Below, in pieces: positions 44,574 through 53,151 of a stretch of DNA of 64,000 nucleotides (position 1 is its first letter; each line of letters opens with the position of its first letter). The position numbers were made by a program, and so were the translations under genes. The notes beneath the pieces are model-generated. The model was not told the origin of the DNA, made no database searches, and saw nothing but the letters and a program-made list of their open reading frames with translations. This DNA is from an uncultured Collinsella sp. (GTDB lineage: Bacteria > Actinomycetota > Coriobacteriia > Coriobacteriales > Coriobacteriaceae): assembly GCA_900757205.1 (NCBI GenBank), contig CAAENA010000017.1, positions 1 through 64,000 of the forward strand, given 5' to 3'.

Positions 44574-45527
44574 ATGGAACCTAAGCAGTACTACATCGGC
44601 ATTGACGTCGGCGGCACTTCGGTTAAGGAGGGCCTGTTCGACGAAGACGGTAACCTGCTTGCCAAGGCCAGCGTGCCTACGCCTCCCATCGTTGACGCTG
44701 CGGGCTTTGCCGCGGTGACCGAGGCTATCGACCAGGTGGTTGCCAAAGCCCAGATTCCGCGTGCCTTTGTGGCGGGTATTGGCCTGGCCGTTCCGTGCCC
44801 CATCCCGGCATCGGGCGATGCCAAGGTCAAGGCCAACATTGCCATTAACCTGCCCGAGCTTAGGATTGCCATTCAGGAGCACTGCCCCGACGCGGTCGTT
44901 AAGTACGAGAACGATGCCAACGCCGCTGCCATGGGCGAGGCCTGGCTCGGTTCTGCCAAGGGCGTGCAAAACGTGGTGATGGTTACCATCGGTACCGGCG
45001 TGGGCGGCGGCGTTATCGTCAACGGCGACGTGGTGTCGGGCGTTGTGGGTGCCGGCGGCGAGATCGGCCATATGTGCCTGAACCCGGCTGAGGAGCGCAC
45101 CTGCGGCTGCGGTGGCCATGGCCACCTGGAGCAGTATTCCAGCGCCACCGGCGTGGTGAGCAACTACCTTGCCGAGTGCAAGAAAGCTGGCGTCGAGCCC
45201 ATTGAGCTCACCGGGCCTTCTGATTCCAAGGACGTGTTCCAGGCCTGCCGCGAGGGCGACAAGCTTGCGTTGGCCGCTGCCGATACCATGGCCGACTATC
45301 TCGGTCGCGCCCTGGCGCTTATTGCCAACGTGGTCGATCCCGAGATGTTCCTCATCGGCGGCGGCGCATCCGCCTCGGCCGATGTCTACCTCGACAAGGT
45401 CCGCGAGCACTTTAAGCAGTACGCGCTTTCTGCCTCGCGCGAGACGCCCATTAAGGTCGCCTCGCTCGGCAACGACGCCGGCATCATCGGTGCCGCCTAC
45501 GTAGCCCTGCGCGCCGCCGGCAAATAG
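44574..45527 (+). CDS. ROK-family sugar kinase (glucokinase-like)
   Basis: This is a 317-residue kinase. The ATP-binding start is YIGIDVGGTSVKEGLFDEDG, and GTGVGGGVIVNGDVVSGVVG and GAGGEIGHMCLN follow. The ROK zinc site CxCGxxGCxE is present as CGCGGHGHLE, with His in place of the third Cys. Residues NDANAAAMGEAW hold the catalytic Asp. Glucose is the likely substrate, but the manA/GntR neighbourhood leaves mannose or N-acetylmannosamine possible. ATG 44574 follows GAGAAAGGTGGG. It is transcribed away from the regulator. Confidence 0.88.
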   Translation: MEPKQYYIGIDVGGTSVKEGLFDEDGNLLAKASVPTPPIVDAAGFAAVTEAIDQVVAKAQIPRAFVAGIGLAVPCPIPASGDAKVKANIAINLPELRIAIQEHCPDAVVKYENDANAAAMGEAWLGSAKGVQNVVMVTIGTGVGGGVIVNGDVVSGVVGAGGEIGHMCLNPAEERTCGCGGHGHLEQYSSATGVVSNYLAECKKAGVEPIELTGPSDSKDVFQACREGDKLALAAADTMADYLGRALALIANVVDPEMFLIGGGASASADVYLDKVREHFKQYALSASRETPIKVASLGNDAGIIGAAYVALRAAGK

Positions 45528-45685
45528 CTAGTGCAAGGGGCAGGTAGTGAGGGGGACAGGCTTCGCCCTTGACCTCGCCCCAACACTTGCCCCAAATTGC
45601 GCCGCGGCCCTTCCGTCCCCTAGGGTTCGGCATCGGCGTGCTACCATAGCTACGTCCAAGTACACATATCAAATGGAGGATATCC

Positions 45686-46609
45686 ATGGCAAACGTTCTT
45701 GTCTTTGGTCACCAGAACCCCGATAACGACGCCATTATGAGCGCCGTCGTCCTGTCCCAGCTACTCAACCAGGTTGAGTATGCCGGCAACACCTACGAGG
45801 CCTGCGCCCTTGGTCAGCTTCCGGCCGAGTCCGCCAAGCTGCTCGCCGACGCCGGCATCGCCGAGCCCCGCGTGATCGAGTCCGTCGAGGCCGGTCAGCT
45901 CGTCGTCCTCACCGACCACAACGAGTCTGCCCAGTCCGTCGCCGGCCTTAAGGACGCCACGGTCTTTGGCGTTGTCGACCATCACCGCATCGGCGACTTC
46001 GAGACCGCCGGCCCGCTGCATTACATCTGCCTGCCCTGGGGCTCCAGCTGCACCATCGTCACCAAGCTCGCCGGCGTGCTCGGCGTTGAGCTTTCCGACG
46101 TCCAGGCCAAGCTGCTGCTCTCGGCCATGATGACCGACACGCTCATGCTCAAGAGCCCCACCACCACTGATGTCGACCGCGCCGTCGCCGCCAAGCTCGG
46201 CGAGCAGGTGGGCGTCGACCCGGTCAAGTTTGGCATGGAGGTCTTCCTCACCCGTCCGTCCGGCTCCTTCACCGCAGCCGAGATGGTCGGCAACGACATC
46301 AAGATGTTCGAGCCCGCTGGCAAGAAGCTGCTCATCGGCCAGTACGAGACCGTCGACAAGACCCGCGCACTCGGCATGATCGACGAGATCCGCGAGGCCA
46401 TGCGCGCCTACGCCGCCGAGAAGGGTGCCGACGGTATTGTCCTGTGCATCACCGACATCATGGAGGAGGGCTCGCAGGTCCTGCTCGAGGGCGAGACCGA
46501 GGCCGCTCAGAAGGGCCTGGGCATTGCCGATGAGCACGACGGCGTCTGGATGCCGGGCGTCCTCTCCCGTAAGAAGCAGGTCGCTGCCCCCATCATGGCC
46601 GCCTGCTAG
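45686..46609 (+). CDS. ppaC: Manganese-dependent inorganic pyrophosphatase (DHH family)
   Basis: This 307-residue enzyme splits pyrophosphate. It has the DHH-type metal site: FGHQNPDNDAI near residue 7, LTDHNE, VVDHHRIGDFE (DHH), and a C-terminal DHHA2 domain ending GVWMPGVLSRKKQVAAPI with the Arg-Lys substrate pair. ATG 45686 follows GGAGGA. A terminator follows directly. The upstream 158-bp gap shows a TACCAT -10 candidate near 45641. Confidence 0.95.
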   Translation: MANVLVFGHQNPDNDAIMSAVVLSQLLNQVEYAGNTYEACALGQLPAESAKLLADAGIAEPRVIESVEAGQLVVLTDHNESAQSVAGLKDATVFGVVDHHRIGDFETAGPLHYICLPWGSSCTIVTKLAGVLGVELSDVQAKLLLSAMMTDTLMLKSPTTTDVDRAVAAKLGEQVGVDPVKFGMEVFLTRPSGSFTAAEMVGNDIKMFEPAGKKLLIGQYETVDKTRALGMIDEIREAMRAYAAEKGADGIVLCITDIMEEGSQVLLEGETEAAQKGLGIADEHDGVWMPGVLSRKKQVAAPIMAAC

Positions 46610-46629
46610 GTTTAGTTGACCGAACGCCA

Positions 46630-46668
46630 CGACCGGATCGCGGACGCCCCGCGCTCCGGTCGTTTTTT
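46630..46668 (+). terminator. Terminator of ppaC
   Basis: CGACCGGA (46630-46637) pairs with TCCGGTCG (46655-46662), followed by TTTTTT. Confidence 0.88.
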
Positions 46669-46809
46669 GTGCACGGCGCCGCGTCGTCTCCCGGACAGGC
46701 ACGCCCGTGCCGTTGAGCAAATAATGTTCAACCTGTGGTTCCGCTTTTCGGCCACGCCTGCGTGCTTGTCGTGCAGGGTAGGCTAGATGCAAGCGTAATA
46801 CGATAGAGC

Positions 46810-46862
46810 GCGGCGCCGCCACTTGGGCGGGCCGTGCTTTTTTAAGACGGGAACTTTCCCGT
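46810..46862 (+). promoter_or_regulatory. Structured nhaA leader with terminator-like hairpin
   Basis: GCGCGGC...GCCGCC pairs with GGGCGG...GCCGTGC and runs into TTTTTT (46839-46844). A second small stem ACGGG/CCCGT (46848-46862) lies next to the ribosome site. A TAATACGAT -10 candidate just upstream would place the start at about 46810. Attenuation or sodium/pH sensing is possible. Confidence 0.45.
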
Positions 46863-46876
46863 GAAAGGAGCCGCCC

Positions 46877-48235
46877 ATGGCAGCAACTGAGCAGCTGTTC
46901 AACGTTCGTGAGCGCAAGCGCTTTGAACGTCACGACATTTGGGAGCGCATTGCCGAGAACGGCACCATTTCTGCCGCCGTCATGGTGATCGCCGCCATCG
47001 CCGCCGTCATCTGCGCCAATACCGATGCCTACGAGGCCATCCATCACTTTTTGGAGACCCCGCTGTATGTGGGTCTGGGCAACCTTACGGCCGGTCTCAC
47101 CGTTGAGCTTTTCGTCAACGACTTCCTCATGGCGATTTTCTTTTTGTTGGTGGGCATCGAGCTTAAGTACGAGATGACGGTCGGTGAGCTCAAGAATCCG
47201 CGTCAGGCCATGCTTCCCATGCTGGCGGCCGTGGGCGGCGTTGTCGTTCCCGCTTGCATCTACCTGATCTTTAACCATGCCGGCGCCCGCAACGGTTGGG
47301 CCATCCCCATGGCAACCGATATTGCCTTTGCGCTGGGCGTGCTGTCGCTTTTGGGCAACCGCGTTCCCAACGGCGTGCGCGTGTTCTTCTCGACGCTCGC
47401 TATCGCCGACGACCTGATCTCCATCGCCGCCATCGCCATCTTCTACGGTCAGAGCCCCAATCCGTTTTGGTTGGGCGCCGCCGCGCTTGTGACCTGCGCG
47501 CTCGTGTGGCTCAACAAGACGCAGCACTACCGCCTTGCCCCGTATTCGGTGCTGGGTCTGCTGCTGTGGTTCTGCATGTTCAAGAGCGGCGTGCACGCCA
47601 CGCTCGCCGGCGTCATCTTGGCCTTTACCATCCCGGCCAAGTGCGGCGTTAAGCTCGATAGCCTTACCGATTGGCTGGGCGAATGCCTACCGCTGCTCGA
47701 TGACCGCTACGACGACGAGGCGCACATCCTGGGCCAGCACGACTTTACCGTCTCGACCACTAAGGTCGAGCGCGTCATGCACCGCGTGACCCCGCCGCTT
47801 ATCCGCATGGAGCGTCTGATCTCCACGCCGGTCAACTTTGTGATCCTGCCGATTTTTGCGTTCGTGAACGCACAGGTTCGCCTGGTGGGTGTGGACATGA
47901 GCACGCTGCTTACCGACCCGGTGACGCTCGGCGTGTACTTTGGCATGCTGCTGGGCAAGCCGATCGGCATCTTTGGCATGACGTTTGCCCTGGTTAAGCT
48001 TAAGGCCTGCGAGCTGCCGCGCAATGTCAACTGGCACATGATTGCCGGTGTGGGCATTCTGGGCGGTATCGGCTTTACCATGTCGATCCTCATCAGCGGC
48101 CTCGCCTTCCCGACGGCCCAGTTTGAGGTTCTGGCTGCCAAGGCCGCCATCCTTGCCGGTTCGGTCACCGCAGCCGTGCTCGGCATGATCTACATGAGTG
48201 TGGTCTGCAAGCACCCCGCGCCCAAGGACGAGTAA
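46877..48235 (+). CDS. nhaA: Na+/H+ antiporter NhaA
   Basis: This is a 452-residue membrane antiporter that exports sodium in exchange for protons. It has about 12 hydrophobic helices. The ion-binding aspartate pair is in STLAIADDLISIAAIAIFYG, and WAIPMATDIAFALGVLSLLG matches the preceding conserved helix. An extended hydrophilic stretch (about 255-300, LLDDRYDDEAHILGQHDFTV) lies before the last helices. ATG 46877 follows AAAGGAG. A terminator-like leader hairpin precedes it. Confidence 0.94.
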   Translation: MAATEQLFNVRERKRFERHDIWERIAENGTISAAVMVIAAIAAVICANTDAYEAIHHFLETPLYVGLGNLTAGLTVELFVNDFLMAIFFLLVGIELKYEMTVGELKNPRQAMLPMLAAVGGVVVPACIYLIFNHAGARNGWAIPMATDIAFALGVLSLLGNRVPNGVRVFFSTLAIADDLISIAAIAIFYGQSPNPFWLGAAALVTCALVWLNKTQHYRLAPYSVLGLLLWFCMFKSGVHATLAGVILAFTIPAKCGVKLDSLTDWLGECLPLLDDRYDDEAHILGQHDFTVSTTKVERVMHRVTPPLIRMERLISTPVNFVILPIFAFVNAQVRLVGVDMSTLLTDPVTLGVYFGMLLGKPIGIFGMTFALVKLKACELPRNVNWHMIAGVGILGGIGFTMSILISGLAFPTAQFEVLAAKAAILAGSVTAAVLGMIYMSVVCKHPAPKDE

Positions 48236-48252
48236 GAGCACATACAAGTTTG

Positions 48253-48290
48253 AAAACGCCGCCTGTGAACACCATCACAGGCGGCGTTTT
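48253..48290 (+). terminator. Terminator of nhaA
   Basis: AAAACGCCGCCTGTGA (48253-48268) pairs perfectly with TCACAGGCGGCGTTTT (48275-48290). Confidence 0.9.
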
Positions 48291-48300
48291 AGTCATTGGG

Positions 48301-48380
48301 TAGTCGTTGGGGACAGACTTAAATGACTACCCAAGTGCCGGCAGGTTGGGACTACTCATTTAAGTCTGTCCCCAATGAGT
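48301..48380. repeat. Dispersed intergenic inverted repeat, copy C
   Basis: Arms 48301-48329 and 48353-48380 pair over TTGGGGACAGACTTAAATGA. The centre carries AGTGCCGGCAGGT. The left arm matches, inverted, the sequence at 31731-31760. Confidence 0.8.
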
Positions 48381-48384
48381 GGTT

Positions 48385-48639
48385 CTATTCAACGGTGCCG
48401 TAGACGGCGCCCCAACCGTGGGCGGCCAAGGCGGAGTTGAGCTGGTCGCAAAGTGACTGGCGGTCGTAATAGCCGGGCGGCAAAAGGTTCACGATTTCCA
48501 TGAGATCGGGCGCCAGGTCCAAGATCTCGGCCTGTACGATCAGATCCAGGCGGTCGATGGCGTGGCGATCGTAAAACAGCCCGTCGACCAGGCGTTGCAG
48601 GTCGCCGAATTCCTCAGCCCTAAACGAACCGTATTCCAT
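48385..48639 (-). CDS. Small hypothetical protein
   Basis: This is an 84-residue acidic protein with no signal or membrane segment and a likely helical fold (DLQRLVDGLFYDRHAIDRLD, VNLLPPGYYDRQSLCDQLN). ATG 48639 follows AAGGAGG, a strong site that argues for a real gene. It is divergent from the aminotransferase gene and next to repeat copy C. No function can be given. Confidence 0.6.
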   Translation of the reverse strand: MEYGSFRAEEFGDLQRLVDGLFYDRHAIDRLDLIVQAEILDLAPDLMEIVNLLPPGYYDRQSLCDQLNSALAAHGWGAVYGTVE

Positions 48640-48789
48640 AATGCCTCCTTGGGCGCCCCACGCCGGCATGCGCGGCGATGTCGTAATTCATTGCGATGGA
48701 CTTAATCTATCACGGCTTCATACCGTTACGGCGGTGGCGGTCTATACTTAGACGAACTGCAACGTACCGCTTCGCGAAAGGTCGCACCC

Positions 48790-50094
48790 ATGCAGACGAT
48801 CTACCAGAAGATGGAAACCACCGAACTCGATGCCGCCATCGAGGCGCTCAAAGCCGAGGTCGCCGAGGTCAAGGCCAAGGGCCTGGCGCTCGACATGGCC
48901 CGCGGCAAGCCGTCGCCCTCCCAGGTGGACATCTCTCGACCCATGCTCGATATCCTCAATGCCGATGCCGATCTGCACGACGGCAACGTCGACTGTTCCA
49001 ACTACGGCTGCTTTGAGGGCATTCCCTCGGCACGCAAGCTGGCGGGGGAGTTCCTGGGCTGCCCCGCCGAGCAGACGCTCGTGCTGGGTTCGTCGAGCCT
49101 TTTGATCGAGCACGACATCGCCGGCATGTTCTGGCGCTGCGGCTCGTGCGGCAGCGAGCCCTGGGATGCCTACGAGGCCGCGCACGACGGCAAGAAGGTC
49201 AAGTTCCTGTGCCCCGTTCCCGGCTACGATCGCCACTTTGGCATCACCGCCGACTTGGGCATCGAGAACGTCCCCGTCGCGATGACCGACAACGGCCCCG
49301 ACATGGACGAGATCGAGCGCCTGGTTGCCGCCGACGATTCCATCAAGGGTATCTGGTGCGTGCCCAAGTATTCCAACCCCACGGGTATCACCTTTAGCGA
49401 GGATACTGTGCGCCGCCTGGTCGAGATGCCCACGGCCGCGCCCGATTTCCGCATCTTCTGGGACAACGCCTACTGCGTGCATGACCTGTACGACGAGACC
49501 GACGAGCTCGCCAACATCTTCGATCTTGCCCGCACGGCGGGCACCGAGGACCGCGTAGTGGCATTCGCCTCGACGTCCAAGATCACCTTCCCGGGTGCCG
49601 GTATCGGCTTTATCGGTGCGAGCCCCGCGGTTATCGCGGAGTTCTCCAAGCGCCTGAAGGCCGGTCTCATCAGCGCCGATAAGCTCAACCAGCTGCGCCA
49701 CGTGCGTTTCCTTCCCACCATCGAGGCGGTCAAGGAGCACATGAAAAAGCATGCCGAGTTCTTGCGCCCGCGCTTTGAGGCCGTTGAGCGCAAGCTCACC
49801 GAGGGCCTGGGCGATACGGGCTGTGCCACCTGGACGCACCCCCGCGGCGGCTACTTTGTAAGCTTCGATGGTCCCGAGGGCTCGGCTCAAAAGGTCGCCG
49901 CGCTTTGTGCCGACCTGGGCGTCAAGCTCACGCCGGCTGGTGCCACCTGGCCTTATGGCAAGGATCCGCGCGACACCAACATCCGCATCGCGCCGAGCTA
50001 TCCCACGGTCGAGGACCTGGAGGCCGCGCTCGATGTGCTGGTGCTGGCCGTTAAGCTCGTCGCTGCCGAGCTTGCGCGTGCCGAGCGCGCCTAA
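48790..50094 (+). CDS. Aspartate aminotransferase, type 1c (PLP-dependent)
   Basis: This 434-residue enzyme exchanges amino groups between aspartate and 2-oxoglutarate. It shows LDMARGKPSPSQVDISRP and NYGCFEGIPSARKLAGEFLG (substrate side), VPKYSNPTGI, IFWDNAYCVHDL, and the PLP lysine in STSKITFPGAGIGFIG. Wording and length fit the AspAT 1c subgroup common in Actinobacteria and Firmicutes. ATG 48790 follows CGAAAGGT, and a TATACT box lies at about 48743. It may be co-transcribed with the STAS gene 51 bp downstream. Confidence 0.9.
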   Translation: MQTIYQKMETTELDAAIEALKAEVAEVKAKGLALDMARGKPSPSQVDISRPMLDILNADADLHDGNVDCSNYGCFEGIPSARKLAGEFLGCPAEQTLVLGSSSLLIEHDIAGMFWRCGSCGSEPWDAYEAAHDGKKVKFLCPVPGYDRHFGITADLGIENVPVAMTDNGPDMDEIERLVAADDSIKGIWCVPKYSNPTGITFSEDTVRRLVEMPTAAPDFRIFWDNAYCVHDLYDETDELANIFDLARTAGTEDRVVAFASTSKITFPGAGIGFIGASPAVIAEFSKRLKAGLISADKLNQLRHVRFLPTIEAVKEHMKKHAEFLRPRFEAVERKLTEGLGDTGCATWTHPRGGYFVSFDGPEGSAQKVAALCADLGVKLTPAGATWPYGKDPRDTNIRIAPSYPTVEDLEAALDVLVLAVKLVAAELARAERA

Positions 50095-50145
50095 CGCGCG
50101 GCTTCCCGTACTATCCGCACTTTCGATACGTAAAGGAGCGTATAC

Positions 50146-50460
50146 ATGGATTTGGGTATTTCCACCAACCCCACGCCAGAGCTCTACACCATTAAGGTAA
50201 CCGGCGAGATCGATATCTCTAACGCCGATAGCCTGCGCAATGCCATCGACCTGGCGCTCGAGCAGCCCACCGAGGCCGTTGAGCTCGATTTTGCCCAGGT
50301 GAGCTACATCGATTCGACGGGCATTGGCGTGCTCGTGGGCGCCGCGCACCACGCGGTCGACCACGGCAAGCGCTTTAGCTGCACCAATGTGCAGCCCCCG
50401 GTGATGCGCGTGGTCCAGCTGTTGGGTGTCGACCAGGAGATTTCGATCACCGCTGCATAA
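50146..50460 (+). CDS. STAS-domain anti-sigma factor antagonist
   Basis: This 104-residue protein has a single STAS domain. The phosphorylatable Ser lies in SYIDSTGIGVLVGAAHH, as in SpoIIAA/RsbV. Such proteins release a sigma factor by binding its anti-sigma kinase. No anti-sigma kinase or sigma factor is adjacent, so its partner lies elsewhere. ATG 50146 follows AAAGGAG. Confidence 0.88.
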   Translation: MDLGISTNPTPELYTIKVTGEIDISNADSLRNAIDLALEQPTEAVELDFAQVSYIDSTGIGVLVGAAHHAVDHGKRFSCTNVQPPVMRVVQLLGVDQEISITAA

Positions 50461-50504
50461 TCTTTGCCCCCAAAAGGGCGTGCCGTTTGGCATATGTTTG
50501 TGAT

Positions 50505-50538
50505 GCGCTCGGACGTTTTGGCGTCCGGGCGCTATACT
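50505..50538 (+). promoter_or_regulatory. Hairpin abutting the tatA promoter -10
   Basis: GCGCTCGGACG (50505-50515) pairs with CGTCCGGGCGC (50522-50532), with one G-U wobble. TATACT (50533-50538) follows at once. The dyad covers the -35 zone; it may be an operator or the end of the STAS transcript. Confidence 0.5.
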
Positions 50539-50613
50539 TGACCGAATGAATAGACGAGTTCCGGCCGAATGGCGCGGTGCGGGCTCGACTCACATCGAGC
50601 CTTGGAGGTATGT

Positions 50614-51204
50614 GTGTTTGGTATTGGAGAGGGTGAGCTCGCGATCATCGTGGTCTTCGGCTTTTTGCTGTTTGGCCCGGATAAGCTCCCGCAGATGGGC
50701 CGCACGATCGGCCGTGCCATCCGTCAGTTCCGCGAGACGCAGGAAAAGATGACGGCCGTTGTTCAGTCCGAGATTATCGATCCGGTGAGTGAGGCCGCTT
50801 CGGCTCCGGTCAAGCCCAAGAAGGCTGCTGCGACCGACGACGATTCCGATGCGGACGAGGATGCCGCCGAGACGGCAGCGCCCGCCAAGAAGGAGACCTT
50901 TGCCGAGCGTCGCGCCCGTCTTGCTGCCGAGAAGGCCGCGAGCGAGGCTGCCGCCGAGGGCGAGGGTGCTGCTGAGGAGTCCAAGGCCGAGGGTGCCGAG
51001 CCTGCCGCTGCCGCCGAGCCTGTCGTCGAGCCCGAGCCTGCTGCAGAGCCGGAGCCCGAGCCCGAGCCGGCAGAGCCCACGACGGCTGACCTCTATGCCC
51101 GTCGTCCCCGCAAGCGCAAGGCCGTCGTCGACCAGCTCGCTCGCGAGCTCGAGGCCGAGGACGACGCCGCTGTCGCCGACGCCCCGAAGGGAGGCGATGA
51201 GTAA
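50614..51204 (+). CDS. tatA: Sec-independent protein translocase TatA/TatB
   Basis: This is a 196-residue Tat component. The N-terminal membrane helix GEGELAIIVVFGFLLFGPDK is followed by an amphipathic helix (LPQMGRTIGRAIRQFRETQ). The tail (about 60-196) is Ala/Glu/Pro-rich and disordered, ending in basic residues (YARRPRKRKAVVDQL). It moves folded proteins with TatC. GTG 50614 follows GGAGG by 5 nt; a start at 50569 is unlikely. The long acidic tail is closer to TatB. Its stop overlaps the tatC start by 1 bp. Confidence 0.88.
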   Translation: MFGIGEGELAIIVVFGFLLFGPDKLPQMGRTIGRAIRQFRETQEKMTAVVQSEIIDPVSEAASAPVKPKKAAATDDDSDADEDAAETAAPAKKETFAERRARLAAEKAASEAAAEGEGAAEESKAEGAEPAAAAEPVVEPEPAAEPEPEPEPAEPTTADLYARRPRKRKAVVDQLARELEAEDDAAVADAPKGGDE

Positions 51205-51995
51205 TGCCTATCGGACCTGCGCGTATGCCGCTCTTCGATCACCTGGGAGAGCTCCGTCGCCGCCTGACCATCGTGGTCGTGTCGGTGTTTGCCGCCGCCA
51301 TCGTGCTGTACTTCGCCACGCCCGTGGTGCTCGATATCCTGGAAGATCCCATCCGCTCGTTTGTGCCGGACGGTAAGTTCTACATCACCACCACGCTCGG
51401 CGGCTTTGGCTTGCGCTTCTCGCTGGCCATCAAGATGGCCGTGGTCATGTGCACGCCCATGATCATCTGGCAGATTCTGGCATTTTTCCTGCCGGCACTG
51501 CGTCCCAACGAGCGCAAATGGGTCGTGCCCACGGTGCTCGCCTCGACGGTGTTGTTCTTCCTGGGCGCCATCTTCTGCTACTTCATCATCATCCCGGCAG
51601 GCTTTGAGTGGCTCATCGGCGAGACCTCGGCCGTCGCCACGGCGCTGCCCGATCTGGAGAACTACGTCAACATGGAGCTGCTCTTTATGATCGGCTTTGG
51701 TGTGGCGTTTGAGCTGCCGCTCATCATCTTCTACCTGTCCGTCTTTCACATCGTGTCCTACGCGGCCTTCCGCAGCGCCTGGCGTTACGTGTACGTGGGC
51801 CTGCTCGTGGGCTCGGCCGTGATCACGCCCGACGGCTCGCCCGTCACGCTGGGCCTTATGTACGGTGCCCTGCTTTCGCTCTACGAGATCTCGCTCGCCA
51901 TCGCCCGCGTGGTCATTACCGCGCGCGAGGGCAAGGAGGGCCTGTTCGTGAGCCGTCTGGACCTGTTCTCGGACGACGAGGACGACGAGGAGTAA
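51204..51995 (+). CDS. tatC: Sec-independent protein translocase TatC
   Basis: This 263-residue protein has six membrane helices and is the signal-binding part of the Tat translocase. It starts PIGPARMPLFDHLGELRRRL, the family signature, and has FALGAIFCYF-like helix 3, VNMELLFMIGFGVAFELPLI and SAVITPDGSPVT near the end. The C-terminus is acidic. It overlaps tatA by 1 bp and is followed after 6 bp by hypA, so one operon is likely. Confidence 0.95.
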   Translation: MPIGPARMPLFDHLGELRRRLTIVVVSVFAAAIVLYFATPVVLDILEDPIRSFVPDGKFYITTTLGGFGLRFSLAIKMAVVMCTPMIIWQILAFFLPALRPNERKWVVPTVLASTVLFFLGAIFCYFIIIPAGFEWLIGETSAVATALPDLENYVNMELLFMIGFGVAFELPLIIFYLSVFHIVSYAAFRSAWRYVYVGLLVGSAVITPDGSPVTLGLMYGALLSLYEISLAIARVVITAREGKEGLFVSRLDLFSDDEDDEE

Positions 51996-52001
51996 ATCGG
52001 T

Positions 52002-52358
52002 ATGCACGAGGTTGGCATTGTCAACGGCATACTCGATACAGTGATTCGCGCGGCGCGTGGGGCGGGGGCCTCGCGCGCCGTTTTGGTGACGCTGCGTATC
52101 GGGGATATGACCGAGGTGGTGCGCGAGGCGCTTGACTTTGCGTGGGAGACGTTTCGCGATGAGGACCCGCTCACGCAGGACTGCGAGCTCGCGGTTGAGG
52201 AGATTCACCCACAAAGTGAATGCCTGGACTGCGGCGAGGTCTTCGACCACGACCGCTTTCATTGTCGCTGCCCTCAGTGTGGCGGCGCCAACGTGCGCCT
52301 GCTGCACGGCCGCGAGCTCGACATCGCAAGTATCGAAATCGAAACCCCCGACGATTAG
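52002..52358 (+). CDS. hypA: Hydrogenase nickel incorporation protein HypA
   Basis: This 118-residue metallochaperone brings nickel to [NiFe]-hydrogenase with HypB. The N-terminal Met-His-Glu motif (MHEVGIVNGI) binds nickel, and the zinc site is formed by two Cys-X2-Cys pairs (SECLDCGEVF, CPQCGG). It lies directly after tatC and before hypB; no hydrogenase gene is in the window. Tat exports folded hydrogenases, so the link may be functional. Confidence 0.93.
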   Translation: MHEVGIVNGILDTVIRAARGAGASRAVLVTLRIGDMTEVVREALDFAWETFRDEDPLTQDCELAVEEIHPQSECLDCGEVFDHDRFHCRCPQCGGANVRLLHGRELDIASIEIETPDD

Positions 52359-52413
52359 CCCGCTAGCCATCTGGCGATGGGGTAAAAAGGGGCCAAAGTA
52401 AGGAGCGCTGAGT

Positions 52414-53097
52414 ATGGCCGAGAAAACGATTGATATCGCATCGCCGATTCTGTCGCGCAACGAGCGCCTGGCAGATCAGCTGCGTCAGCGATTTAATGAG
52501 ACAAACACCTATGTGATCAACGTCTTGTCGAGCCCCGGTTCGGGCAAGACCACCACGATCCTGGGCACCAACGAGCGCCTGCGTGACAAAGCCGGCCTGC
52601 GCTGTGCCGTCATCGAGGGCGATATCGCCTCGGATGTCGACGCCATCACCATGAAAGAAGCCGGCATGCCCGCCATCCAGATCAACACGGGCGGCCTGTG
52701 CCACCTCGAGGGCAACATGATCATGGAGGCCGTCGACGCCTTCGATCAGGCCGTCGGTCTGGAGAACATCGACGTCATCTTTATCGAAAATGTGGGTAAC
52801 CTGGTCTGCCCGGTCGACTTTGACCTGGGCGAGAACCTGTCCATCATGATCCTCTCGGTGCCCGAGGGCGACGACAAGCCCATCAAGTACCCGGGCATCT
52901 TCCAGCACGCCGGCGCACAGTTGCTCAACAAGGTCGACGTGGCCCCGGCTTTCGATTTTGACATGGATAGGTATACTAAGACACTCGATGACCTCAATCC
53001 GCAGGCGCCGCGGTTTGCCGTGAGCGCGCGCAAGGGCGAGGGCATGGATGCCTGGTGCGATTGGCTCATCGGGCAGATTGAGCAAGCAAGGGCGTAA
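52414..53097 (+). CDS. hypB: Hydrogenase nickel incorporation GTPase HypB
   Basis: This 227-residue SIMIBI GTPase delivers nickel with HypA. It has P-loop VLSSPGSGKTTTI, the metal motif TGGLCHLEGNM (usually CHLDA), VIFIENVGNLVCPVDFDLGE and KVDVAP. The His-rich N-terminal nickel store of some HypB is absent. GGAGCGC precedes ATG 52414. It sits between hypA (55 bp) and topA (54 bp). Confidence 0.94.
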   Translation: MAEKTIDIASPILSRNERLADQLRQRFNETNTYVINVLSSPGSGKTTTILGTNERLRDKAGLRCAVIEGDIASDVDAITMKEAGMPAIQINTGGLCHLEGNMIMEAVDAFDQAVGLENIDVIFIENVGNLVCPVDFDLGENLSIMILSVPEGDDKPIKYPGIFQHAGAQLLNKVDVAPAFDFDMDRYTKTLDDLNPQAPRFAVSARKGEGMDAWCDWLIGQIEQARA

Positions 53098-53151
53098 GTC
53101 GGCCGCCATACGGGCGGGCGTAGCCGCAGAGATACGAGATAGGAGCCTCTT

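Noticed and set aside
45761..47596. 611-residue minus-strand ORF across ppaC and nhaA
   Set aside because: It crosses two clear core genes and a terminator. No domain is visible.
48748..50493. 581-residue minus-strand ORF across the aminotransferase and STAS genes
   Set aside because: Shadow frame covering two recognised genes.
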